Assembly: GCF_000740795.1 (NCBI RefSeq)
Contig: NZ_JGYG01000002.1
Span: forward strand, 372,001-436,000
Source: Haematobacter massiliensis
Lineage (GTDB): Bacteria; Pseudomonadota; Alphaproteobacteria; Rhodobacterales; Rhodobacteraceae
Length of the DNA: 64,000 nt
Direction of reading: 5' to 3'
Shown here: piece after piece, positions 9,289 to 16,941 of the stretch
Position numbering within the stretch: position 1 is the first letter of the stretch
Layout: the number at the start of each line of letters is the position of its first letter
Program-made: the position numbers and the translations under genes
The notes under the pieces: generated by a model
The model's database searches: none
Told to the model about the DNA's origin: nothing
The model's input: the letters and a program-made list of their open reading frames with translations, nothing else

Positions 9289-9587
9289 CAGATCCGGTCA
9301 ACCGACCGTCGCGCCATTGGGAGCGATGCTCAACCCCGTTTTGCTGAAAGACCAAGAGGATGTGTTCCAAACGCCCGGCATTCGGTGTCGGCAGGGGTTC
9401 CGGGGAACCGCGGGCGCGCCTAGCCTGCACCGCTTGACCGTGTGCCAAGGTCGCCCGAGTAGCGCGCACCCGAGAATGCGCGCGGCGGAATGCAGGAAGC
9501 GCTGCCCCAAAAGTGCCTCCTGGAGCGGGGCGGGTGAGCACTACGTTCTGGCCCAGTGTGGAGAACGTTCTGGGCCATCGGATACCA
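9289..9587. other. 299-bp gap, no gene recognised
   Basis: DNA between the AbrB-family gene and the left end of the insertion-sequence remnant. Short overlapping frames exist on both strands but none is recognisable. It probably contains the promoter of the AbrB-family/peptide-transport genes near its left end. Confidence 0.6.
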
Positions 9588-10463
9588 GGTCGTGTTGACA
9601 AAGGGGATTTTGCTGGCCGGCGGCCTATGATTCAAGGTCATCTCGACGTGGGAGAGGGGCTTGCTTGATATCCGACGCTGAATGGACCTTCCTCGAGAGC
9701 TTCATTCAGGCCTTTCGACACTCGAAGGGACGGAAGCCTGCGGATCATCGGCTTGTTCTGGATGGTATTCTCCGGATCGCAAGAACCGGTGCGCCTTCGC
9801 GCCACCTGCCCGAAGGGTTCGGCAAGCGGTCCTCGGTCTGCCGTCAGTTCCGCCGCTGGAACTTGGCGGGACTGTGGGAGGACATCCTGGATGCGCTGAA
9901 CCCTGAGGGGGGATTGCGCATGACAAGCTGCAGATGCTCGACATCGAGCCGGTAAGCGCCACCGGTTCGAACGCACTGGAGAGGGCGATCCGCGCCCTCA
10001 TCATGCGACGGGTGCAAAAGGGGCTCCGAAGAAGGCTCCTGGCCGTTCGGACGATGGGTTCTCGACGAAAGTCCACCTCAGCGTCAACGGCGCAGGCCTC
10101 CCGACAGAACCGAGATCACCTCGGGGGCAATATTCCGACTACACCGGCTATGATCTGGGGGCCGCCGACCATCTGCCGCGGCCCGCCGTGCTCATGGCCG
10201 ACAGGGGGCATGACTCTGATAAAATTCGGCAAGACATCGAGAGCCGCAACGCCCTGCCAATGGTTCCGATGCCGAAGAACCGAAAGGTGTGCAAGGCTGT
10301 GGACATGACCTCTAGATCCTGCTCATTATGGTTGAGTGCTGCTTCAACAAGTTGAAAAACAGCCGCCGTCTGGCAACCCGCTACGACAAAACTGCGGATA
10401 GTTTCCCGGCTTTGCCGACCTCTTCTCCATCGGGCTCTGGCTCCGCCATTTGTCAACATGACC
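9588..10463 (+). mobile_element. Decayed IS5-family (IS427-group-like) insertion sequence
   Basis: An 876-bp element bounded by imperfect terminal inverted repeats. The left end reads GGTCGTGTTGACAAAGG and the right end, read inwards, GGTCATGTTGACAAATGG. Length, end sequence and the transposase inside all fit the IS427 group of IS5. I see no convincing target-site duplication: the flanks are ...TACCA and TAAGG.... The transposase has several frameshifts, so the element cannot move on its own. It lies about 400 bp from the 3' end of tRNA-Ala. Confidence 0.85.
9665..10461 (+). pseudogene. IS5/IS427-type transposase, multiple frameshifts
   Basis: The N-terminal part (TTG at 9665, ISDAEWTFLESFIQAFRHSK) reads well to LWEDILDALNPEGG near 9910. 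The frame then breaks. Later pieces in other frames are GRSDDGFSTKVHLSVNGAGL (about 10040), YSDYTGYDLGAADHLPRPAV with ADRGHDSDKIRQDIESRNAL (about 10137-10258), MVECCFNKLKNSRRLATRYD (from 10328) and FADLFSIGLWLRHLST, which ends with TGA inside the right inverted repeat. Together these give the full order of an IS427-group DDE transposase, including the ADRG Asp region and the Glu-Lys region. At least four frame changes are needed, so it is a pseudogene. Confidence 0.88.
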
Positions 10464-10859
10464 TAAGGATACGGCGGCTTCGTCCGCATCGCTCCTATCA
10501 TGGCCGGGTGTCTGCTGCGAAGCAAGACGAGCGGCAGCATTCCGAGAATGGGGCAAAGCAGCATATGTCGGGGTCGACCGGCAGGCATGGGCCTACAGTG
10601 TAAGCGCCACCTCCACCTGTGCAGTTTGTAGCCGCCTGATCGCGGCAACGCTCGGCATTCATTTCCGGTAGCAACGAAAAACCACAAATAGGGAGTCAGC
10701 CAACCTCTGCAGCCGTGTGATGCAAAGCTTGTGTAACAAAAAAGCCAGCAGAGCGACCTCTACCGGCTTCGTGTTTCTCCGCGAACATGAGATTTCCAAT
10801 AAAATGGAAAAATCTCTGTCACTAATGGAACATCTATCTGGCATTTGCCATGAGAGATT
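10464..10859. other. Gap between the IS remnant and tRNA-Ala
   Basis: About 396 bp with no gene I can support. The right-hand part, 10660-10860, is visibly richer in A+T than the surrounding genes. It contains an imperfect inverted repeat at about 10790-10813 (GATTTCCAAT ... ATGGAAAAATC), which could act as a terminator after tRNA-Ala. No second copy of the tRNA 3' end was found on the far side of the IS, so an integrated island is not shown. Confidence 0.5.
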
Positions 10860-10935
<76 letters not shown>

Positions 10936-11045
10936 ACCGGAGGTCCGGGCGTTGCCGCCCGTGTGCGGTGCTTCTAGGCAGCTGCGGGGGGAAGCGCAAG
11001 GGGAAAAATCCGCCTGCCGTCATTTCCCCCGCGGGCCTTCAAGGA

Positions 11046-11369
11046 TCAGTTGTCCTCGTCGTCCCCTGCCACGTCGGCAAGATCGTCGAGCGAGACGTTG
11101 TCGTCCTCGTCATCCTCGAGAAGATCGTCATCGATATCGGCTTCCGGGGTGTCTTCTTCGAGAACCTCGTCATCCGTGTCGATGTTGTTGTCATTGAGGG
11201 TCGACTTGCTCTTATCCGCGGCCATCACGCGGCCACGCCCTGCGAGCAGGCTTTCGAGCGAGAATGTATGGCCGCATTCGGGGCAGGTCATCGGATCGCG
11301 CTGAAGGTCGTAGAAACGGCTCCCGCAGTGCGGGCAAAGGCGTTTGACGCCCCATTCGTCCTTGGGCAT
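11046..11369 (-). CDS. FYDLN-acid family zinc-ribbon protein (TIGR02300)
   Basis: Small protein of 107 residues. The N-terminus carries a zinc ribbon, CPHCGSRFYDL then MTCPECGHTF, with the FYDL motif that names the family. The C-terminal half is extremely acidic (runs of Asp/Glu such as DIDDDLLEDDEDDN). The family is restricted to alphaproteobacteria and has no settled function. The start at 11369 (MPKDEWGVKR) follows AAAGGGG at good spacing. An in-frame ATG 15 bases upstream is possible but would overlap that ribosome site. Confidence 0.9.
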   Translation of the reverse strand: MPKDEWGVKRLCPHCGSRFYDLQRDPMTCPECGHTFSLESLLAGRGRVMAADKSKSTLNDNNIDTDDEVLEEDTPEADIDDDLLEDDEDDNVSLDDLADVAGDDEDN

Positions 11370-11546
11370 GGGAACCCCTTTCATGTCAGGTCGTCGAGTG
11401 AATCGGGGCCAACTGCCACAGCTGGCGAAGGCTGTCAAAGCCTTTCCATGTAAGGGCGGCGGGCACAAGGCTTCGCATATGGGAAAGGCTGCGGAGGAAT
11501 GCCAGAGGGCTTTTGCGGGCACGCGGCGGAGGTTAATCTCAGCCGC

Positions 11547-12248
11547 ATGACATCCCTTGTTCTGCCGGGCAGCCCGCCCATCGACATATCGCTCCGACGT
11601 TCCGCCCGCGCGCGGCGATTCTCTCTCCGGGTTTCCCGGCTGGATGGCCGTGTCACGCTCTCCCTGCCGGAGCGCGCACGGGTATCCGATGCAGTGGCCT
11701 TTGCGCGTGATCGCGAAGGGTGGATCCGCGACATTCTCTCCGTCCGGCCGCAGGAGGTGCGAATCGCTCCCGGTGCCGTGCTACCGGTGGAAGGCAGGCC
11801 ATGTGTCCTGCGGCTCGCCCCCGTGCCAAGGATCGTGGAGGATGGGGCAGGCGGGCTTCTGGTGCCGCAGGCGGCCGCGGCGCGGACGGCGGCGCGGGTG
11901 GAGACTTTCCTGAAACGCTTCGCCCGTGACCGGCTGGAGGCAGCATGCAACCGCCATGCGCGTGCCATTGGGCGCGATTTCACCAACCTGTCGCTGCGGG
12001 ATACCCGGTCCCGCTGGGGGTCGTGCACTTCCGATGGTCGGCTCATGTTCTCCTGGCGGCTGATCCTCGCGCCTCCGGACGTGCTGGACTATGTGGCAGC
12101 GCATGAGGTGGCGCATCTCGTCCGCATGGACCATTCGCCGGCGTTCTGGGCGGAAGTGGCGCGGCTGATGCCAGACCATGCCGCCCCCCGCCGCTGGCTC
12201 CGCGATCACGGGCAGGAACTGCACCGATACATCTTTCGAGGGGATTGA
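11547..12248 (+). CDS. YgjP-type zinc metallopeptidase-like protein (DUF45)
   Basis: Protein of 233 residues. The C-terminal half holds SRWGSCTSDGRLMFSWRL (about 155-172) and the gluzincin motif HEVAHLVRMDHSPAFW, in which His186, His190 and a third ligand at His196 would bind zinc and Glu187 would be catalytic. This is the YgjP/M48-like family often listed as DUF45. No signal peptide or membrane segment is present, so it is cytoplasmic. The ATG at 11547 is preferred; a GGAGG at 11529 lies rather far upstream. Confidence 0.88.
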   Translation: MTSLVLPGSPPIDISLRRSARARRFSLRVSRLDGRVTLSLPERARVSDAVAFARDREGWIRDILSVRPQEVRIAPGAVLPVEGRPCVLRLAPVPRIVEDGAGGLLVPQAAAARTAARVETFLKRFARDRLEAACNRHARAIGRDFTNLSLRDTRSRWGSCTSDGRLMFSWRLILAPPDVLDYVAAHEVAHLVRMDHSPAFWAEVARLMPDHAAPRRWLRDHGQELHRYIFRGD

Positions 12249-12265
12249 CGGCGGCTCCCTCCGGG

Positions 12266-12275
12266 TGTGATCACT
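12266..12275. promoter_or_regulatory. TGTGATCACT, candidate operator at the GntR gene
   Basis: Nine of ten bases match the TGTGATCACA palindrome found in pairs upstream of sucC and sdhC. It lies 7 bases before the preferred ATG of the GntR/FCD regulator and overlaps an alternative GTG start. A site here would allow the regulator to repress its own expression (inference). Confidence 0.45.
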
Positions 12276-12281
12276 GACGCC

Positions 12282-12932
12282 ATGCTGCCCCAGATCCGCC
12301 CCTCAGACACCACGCCCGCCGCGCATGAACGGCTGTATCGCACATTGCGCCAGCAGGTCATGCACGGCGAACTCGCTCCCGGCCAATCCCTGACGCTGCG
12401 AGGTCTCGGGCGGACATTCGGCGTCTCCATGACCCCCGCGCGGGAAGCCGTGCGGCGGCTGGTGGCAGAGGGCGCGCTGACGCTCTCCTCTTCCGGGCGG
12501 GTGTCCACGCCGGAGCTGTCGAACGAGCGCATCGAGGAGCTTGCTGCCATCCGCGCCCTGCTGGAGCCGGAGCTTGGCACACGCGCCCTGCCGCGCGCCC
12601 ACATGGCGTTGATAGAGCGGCTCCAGACCATCAACGCCGCCAATGCGGAGGCGGTCGCCAAGCATGACGCCGTGGCCTATATCCGCACCAATCTGGAGTT
12701 CCACCGCACCCTCTATCTCCGAGCGCAGGCCCCCGCGATGCTGGCCATGGTGGAGACAGTGTGGCTGCAGCTCGGCCCGACAATGCGGGCGCTCTACGGG
12801 CGGCTCCGGCGGAACGAGGCCCCGCCCTATCACCGCCATATCATCGCCGCGCTGAAGGCGGGGGATGATCCCGGACTGCGGCTCGCGATCCGCACGGATG
12901 TCACGCAGGGCCTGCGCCATCTGACGGCATGA
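12282..12932 (+). CDS. GntR-family transcriptional regulator (FadR/FCD subfamily)
   Basis: DNA-binding regulator of 216 residues. The N-terminal winged helix reads LYRTLRQQVMHGELAPGQSL, then LRGLGRTFGVSMTPAREAVR as the HTH core. The rest is an all-helical FCD ligand-binding domain with acidic and His positions (NLEFHRTLYLRA, YHRHIIAALKAGDD) that in relatives bind a metal and a carboxylate ligand. Ligands of the subfamily are often organic acids. The ATG at 12282 is preferred because a GTG at 12267 would lie inside the palindrome. The gene is convergent with the suc-lpd operon, whose terminator is about 290 bases away. Its position and the shared palindrome make it the best local candidate for controlling the TCA genes. 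Confidence 0.9.
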   Translation: MLPQIRPSDTTPAAHERLYRTLRQQVMHGELAPGQSLTLRGLGRTFGVSMTPAREAVRRLVAEGALTLSSSGRVSTPELSNERIEELAAIRALLEPELGTRALPRAHMALIERLQTINAANAEAVAKHDAVAYIRTNLEFHRTLYLRAQAPAMLAMVETVWLQLGPTMRALYGRLRRNEAPPYHRHIIAALKAGDDPGLRLAIRTDVTQGLRHLTA

Positions 12933-13223
12933 CAGGCGCGCCGAAAAGCTGAGCAGAGTTCGCCCTTTGCAATCTGCTGAGAAGGGCTTTCGGTCTGCGT
13001 TGGGGCGGAACCGTCGCGATCTTGGGAAAGCCAGGCGAAAATCTACCTATACAGGCTCATTCGCTGACCAATTCTCCGATCTTCGGAGCATAAGACCTCA
13101 GGACTTTCCCGCAGTCTGTCAATCGTCGTGTAACACCTCACGAGCCCTTGCGGGAAGGCATCTCGGTTGCGACGGGACGTAGAGCTTGGTCGGCTCTTGA
13201 TGGACGTGGTGCCGCGCGCAAGG
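12933..13223. other. Gap after the GntR gene
   Basis: Convergent intergenic stretch (338 bp in total up to the lpd stop). Apart from the strong hairpin at 13224-13254 it shows no gene, tRNA or repeat that I recognise. Confidence 0.6.
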
Positions 13224-13254
13224 AAAAGGGCGGCGCTGGTGACGCCGCCCTTTT
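13224..13254 (-). terminator. Strong intrinsic terminator of the suc-lpd operon
   Basis: A perfect 12-bp stem AAAAGGGCGGCG/CGCCGCCCTTTT with a seven-base loop, 16 bases beyond the lpd stop. It ends in T-runs on either strand, so it may also terminate transcripts arriving from the GntR gene. Confidence 0.9.
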
Positions 13255-13270
13255 CGCCATGAAACCGTTC

Positions 13271-14659
13271 TTACGAGTGGATCGGGCCGTCACCGCAAGC
13301 CAGCGCCGCCTCCCGCACCGCTTCCGAATAGGTCGGGTGCGCGTGGCAGGTGCGGGCCAGATCTTCTGCCGCAGCGCCGAACTCCATCGCCACGCAGGCC
13401 TCGTGAATGATCTCGCCAGCCGACGGGCCGATGATATGCACGCCGAGGATCCGGTCCGTTTCCTTGTCGGCGAGGATCTTGACGAATCCTTCCGCCGCCA
13501 GCGTCGCCTTGGCCCGGCCATTGCCCATGAAGGAGAACTTGCCGACCTTGTAGGCCCGGCCCTCCTTCTTCAGCGCTTCCTCCGTCGCACCGACCGAGGC
13601 GACCTCCGGTGTGGTGTAGATCACGCCCGGAATGACCTCGTAGTTCACGTGGCCATGCTTCCCGGCGATCGTCTCCGCCACGGCCATGCCCTCATCTTCC
13701 GCCTTGTGGGCGAGCATCGGGCCCTGAATCGCATCTCCGATGGCGTAGATGCCGGGAACGGTGGTCTGCCACTGGCCGTTCGTGACGATCTGGCCGCGCG
13801 GCGTCAGCTCGACACCGAGAGCGTCGAGGCCAAGACCCTCCGTGTAAGGCTTGCGCCCGGTGGCGACCAGAACGACATCGGCTTCCACCGTCGCCTCGCT
13901 GTCATCCTTGCGGAGCTTGTAGGTCACGGTCGCCCCGCTCGCGCCCTTCTCCACCTTCTGGACAGCGGCGCCCAGCACGAACTTCAGTCCCTGCTTGGCG
14001 AGGATACGCTGAAACTGCTTCTGCACCTCCGCATCCATGCCGGGGGTGATGGCGTCGAGATATTCGATCACTGTCACTTCCGCGCCGAGCCGCTTGTAGA
14101 CCGAACCCAGCTCCAGCCCGATCACACCCGCGCCGATCACGGCAAGCCGCTTCGGGATGTCCTTCAGCGCCAGCGCGCCGGTGGAGGTGACGACGGTTTC
14201 TTCATCGACCTCCACACCGGGCAGGCTGGAGGAGACGGAGCCGGAGGCGATGACGATGTTCTTCGCCTCATGCACCTCGTCTCCGACCTTGACCTTGCCG
14301 GCCTCCGGGATCGAAGCCCAGCCCTTGATCCAGTCGATCTTGTTCTTCTTGAACAGGAATTCGATACCCTTCGTGTTCTGCCCGATCACGTCTTCCTTGA
14401 AGGCGAGCATCTTCGGCCAGTCCACGGTAGGATGGGCATCCATGAGGCCCATCTTCTCGAAATTCTCGTGGCTTTCGTGCAGCAGATGCGTCGCATGCAG
14501 CAGCGCCTTGGAGGGGATGCAGCCGACGTTGAGACAGGTGCCTCCAAGCGCTTCGCGGCCCTCGACGCAGGCGGTCTTCAATCCCAGCTGGGCCGCGCGG
14601 ATGGCGCAGACATAGCCGCCCGGGCCGCCACCGATCACGATCACATCATAACTTGCCAT
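13271..14659 (-). CDS. lpdA: Dihydrolipoyl dehydrogenase (E3)
   Basis: Flavoenzyme that reoxidises the dihydrolipoyl groups of 2-oxoglutarate dehydrogenase, 462 residues. Features in order: FAD-binding [19 protein letters not shown], the redox disulfide [11 protein letters not shown] (Cys42/Cys47), the NAD-binding segment [37 protein letters not shown], and the C-terminal [15 protein letters not shown] with the catalytic His-Glu pair. It is the last gene of the suc operon, 42 bases after the MAPEG gene. In this family of operons it is the E3 dedicated to the 2-oxoglutarate complex. Confidence 0.97.
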   Translation of the reverse strand: MASYDVIVIGGGPGGYVCAIRAAQLGLKTACVEGREALGGTCLNVGCIPSKALLHATHLLHESHENFEKMGLMDAHPTVDWPKMLAFKEDVIGQNTKGIEFLFKKNKIDWIKGWASIPEAGKVKVGDEVHEAKNIVIASGSVSSSLPGVEVDEETVVTSTGALALKDIPKRLAVIGAGVIGLELGSVYKRLGAEVTVIEYLDAITPGMDAEVQKQFQRILAKQGLKFVLGAAVQKVEKGASGATVTYKLRKDDSEATVEADVVLVATGRKPYTEGLGLDALGVELTPRGQIVTNGQWQTTVPGIYAIGDAIQGPMLAHKAEDEGMAVAETIAGKHGHVNYEVIPGVIYTTPEVASVGATEEALKKEGRAYKVGKFSFMGNGRAKATLAAEGFVKILADKETDRILGVHIIGPSAGEIIHEACVAMEFGAAAEDLARTCHAHPTYSEAVREAALACGDGPIHS

Positions 14660-14701
14660 AACTTGACTCCTTGCGGGCGCCGCTCTTGCCGTACGCCCAG
14701 A

Positions 14702-15091
14702 TCAGATAAGTGCCGCGAGGATCATCACAAAGGTGGCAAGAAATCCCACCCCGAAGATGACGGAGCGCCATGGCGTCCAGCCAAAGGCATAAGCGGGAAT
14801 GTAAAGCACCCGCGCCGCCAGATAAATCCACGCGCAGAGAGCGGTGAGTGACGTGGCCGCACCGGACAGCGTGACGACGACCACCGCGATGGTGAAGAAG
14901 CAGAGTGCTTCGAAATGGTTGTTGACGGCACGCCGGAGGCGACCGGTCAGGGGGGAGAAATCGGGCTGGGTGTCGCGTGGTCCCACGTTCCACTCAGGCC
15001 CGATATCGCGGTTCATCGCCACGGCGGCCAGCCCGATCTGAACTGCCTGCAGCAGCGCCGCGAGCGCGAGGACCGTGAGTTCAGGGGTCAT
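14702..15091 (-). CDS. MAPEG-family membrane protein
   Basis: Membrane protein of 129 residues with four predicted helices. It has the MAPEG pattern, including VNNHFEALCFFTIAVVVV after RDIGPEWNVGPRD. Eukaryotic members are glutathione-dependent, but the roles of bacterial members are largely unknown. The gene lies between a small cytoplasmic protein and lpd in the suc operon, with 7 bases to the upstream gene, so it is cotranscribed with the 2-oxoglutarate dehydrogenase genes. No functional link with the complex can be read from the sequence. Confidence 0.85.
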   Translation of the reverse strand: MTPELTVLALAALLQAVQIGLAAVAMNRDIGPEWNVGPRDTQPDFSPLTGRLRRAVNNHFEALCFFTIAVVVVTLSGAATSLTALCAWIYLAARVLYIPAYAFGWTPWRSVIFGVGFLATFVMILAALI

Positions 15092-15098
15092 GCGAAGG

Positions 15099-15344
15099 TC
15101 ACGCCGTTTCGACGAATTCGGTGCTGGAAAAGCCGGTGCCGAGCGCGTTTTGCTTGCTCAGCCACGTTTGCGCCCGGCCGCGGTCATGCACTTCGAACAG
15201 CACGACGACCCGGGAGGGTTGATCGGCGTTCCGCCAGATCTGGAGGGTGGACAGCCCGGCCGCCTCGATGTTCTCGACCTCGGCGTCGAACGCGGCCTTC
15301 CAGGCGGTGTAGTCGGGAACGTCAGCGTGACAGATGAGCTGCAT
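15099..15344 (-). CDS. Small protein of 81 residues, possible dimeric alpha/beta-barrel fold
   Basis: Uncharacterised cytoplasmic protein beginning MQLICHADVPDYTAWKAAFD. The alternating pattern (beta strand, DYTAWKAAFD helix, SRVVVLFEV strand, a second helix, short terminal strand) resembles the antibiotic-biosynthesis-monooxygenase/DUF1330-like dimeric barrel. That is a fold guess only; no catalytic residue can be named. It sits between sucB and the MAPEG gene in the suc operon, an arrangement I associate with Rhodobacterales. Confidence 0.8.
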   Translation of the reverse strand: MQLICHADVPDYTAWKAAFDAEVENIEAAGLSTLQIWRNADQPSRVVVLFEVHDRGRAQTWLSKQNALGTGFSSTEFVETA

Positions 15345-15402
15345 CGAAGCCTCACAGGTTGAAGGGAGGCGCCCCCGATGAAAACCGGAGGCGCCAGGGT
15401 CG

Positions 15403-16935
15403 TCAGAGATCCATCAGCAGGCGGCGCGGATCCTCCAGCGCTTCCTTGACGCGGACGAGGAACGTCACGGCGCCCTGACCGTCCACAATGCGGTGATCGT
15501 AGGAGAGGGCGAGATACATCATCGGACGGATGACGATCTGTCCCTTCACGACCATGGGCCGCTCCTGGATCTTGTGCATGCCGAGGATGCCCGACTGCGG
15601 CGGGTTCAGAATCGGCGAGGACAGCAGCGAGCCGTAGACGCCGCCGTTGGAGATCGTGAAAGTGCCGCCCTGCATGTCGTTCATGGAGAGCTTGCCATCC
15701 CGCGCCTTGGCGCCAAGCTCGGCAATGGTCTTTTCGATCTGCGCGAACGACATCTGATCGGCATTGCGCACCACCGGCACGACAAGACCGTTCGGGGTGC
15801 CCACAGCCACGCCCATATGGACGAAGTGCTTGTAGACGATATCGGTCCCGTCGATCTCTGCGTTGACTTCCGGCACTTCCTGAAGCGCATGGACGCAGGC
15901 CTTGGTGAAGAAGGACATGAAGCCGAGCTTCACCTTGTGCTTCTTCTCGAACTGCTCCTTGTACTCATTGCGCAGCGACATGACCGCCGACATGTCCACC
16001 TCGTTATAGGTGGTCAGCATGGCGGCGCTGTTCTGCGCATCCTTCAGGCGGCGGGCGATGGTCTGACGCAGGCGCGTCATCTTCACCCGTTCCTCGCGGC
16101 CAACGTCATCAGCCGCAATCGGCGCGCGGGCGACGGGCGCCGCGGCAGGCGCGGCAGCGGCGGCGGGCGGGTTGGTCAGCGCCTTCAGCACGTCTTCCTT
16201 CATGATGCGGCCATCGCGCCCGGTGCCTGTCACGGCATCGCGGGACAGGCCCGCATCAGCCATGGCGACCTTGGCTGAGGGAGCGTCCTCCACATCCTTG
16301 CGGCCGGCGGCCGGCGCCGAAGCGGCAGGGGCCGGAGCAGCGGCAGCAGGCGCGGCAGCAGCGGCACCCACGCCGGAGGTGATCACCGCGAGCTTGCCCG
16401 CAGCCTCGACCGTGGTGCCTTCCGCGGCGAGGATCTCGGTCAGAACGCCCGAAGCCGGGGCGGGAACCTCGACAGAGACCTTGTCGGTTTCCAGTTCGCA
16501 CAGCATCTCGTCGGCGGTGACCTTGTCGCCGACGCGCTTGAACCAGGTTGCGACCGTGGCTTCCGTCACACTCTCGCCCAGAGCAGGAACCTTGACCTCG
16601 ACACGCTCGCCGCCGGGGCTGGCCGGCTTGGCCTCGGGAGCCTTCGCTTCCGCAGGCTTGGCGGCAGCCGACGTGGGCTCAGACGTGGCAGCGCCGGCAC
16701 CTTCGGTAATCGTCGCCAGCAGCGCATCAACGCCTACGGTTTCGCCTTCCTTCGCCACGATCTCACCCAGTGTTCCGGCGGCGGGGGCCGGAACCTCCAC
16801 CGTCACCTTGTCGGTCTCCAGTTCGCAGAGCATCTCGTCAGCCGCGACCTTGTCGCCCGGTTTCTTGAACCAGGTCGCCACGGTCGCTTCGGTGACGCTT
16901 TCCCCCAGCGTGGGGACGCGGACTTCAACGGTCAT
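15403..16935 (-). CDS. sucB: Dihydrolipoyllysine succinyltransferase (E2 of 2-oxoglutarate dehydrogenase)
   Basis: Core enzyme of the 2-oxoglutarate dehydrogenase complex, 510 residues. It carries two lipoyl domains: residues 1-77 with lipoylated Lys43 in ETDKVTVEV, and about 111-187 with Lys152 in ETDKVSVEV. Ala/Pro-rich linkers separate the domains. A peripheral-subunit-binding domain follows (about 220-255), then the acyltransferase domain with the C-terminal [13 protein letters not shown], where His481 and Asp485 are catalytic. The classic E. coli enzyme has one lipoyl domain and about 405 residues, so the extra domain accounts for the length. The gene starts 6 bases after sucA. Confidence 0.97.
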   Translation of the reverse strand: MTVEVRVPTLGESVTEATVATWFKKPGDKVAADEMLCELETDKVTVEVPAPAAGTLGEIVAKEGETVGVDALLATITEGAGAATSEPTSAAAKPAEAKAPEAKPASPGGERVEVKVPALGESVTEATVATWFKRVGDKVTADEMLCELETDKVSVEVPAPASGVLTEILAAEGTTVEAAGKLAVITSGVGAAAAAPAAAAPAPAASAPAAGRKDVEDAPSAKVAMADAGLSRDAVTGTGRDGRIMKEDVLKALTNPPAAAAAPAAAPVARAPIAADDVGREERVKMTRLRQTIARRLKDAQNSAAMLTTYNEVDMSAVMSLRNEYKEQFEKKHKVKLGFMSFFTKACVHALQEVPEVNAEIDGTDIVYKHFVHMGVAVGTPNGLVVPVVRNADQMSFAQIEKTIAELGAKARDGKLSMNDMQGGTFTISNGGVYGSLLSSPILNPPQSGILGMHKIQERPMVVKGQIVIRPMMYLALSYDHRIVDGQGAVTFLVRVKEALEDPRRLLMDL

Positions 16936-16941
16936 TAGTCT

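Noticed and set aside
16379-16386. A GTGATCAC core inside sucB
   Set aside because: Single copy inside coding sequence, explained by ordinary codons; it lacks the paired layout and the outer T/A of the promoter sites.
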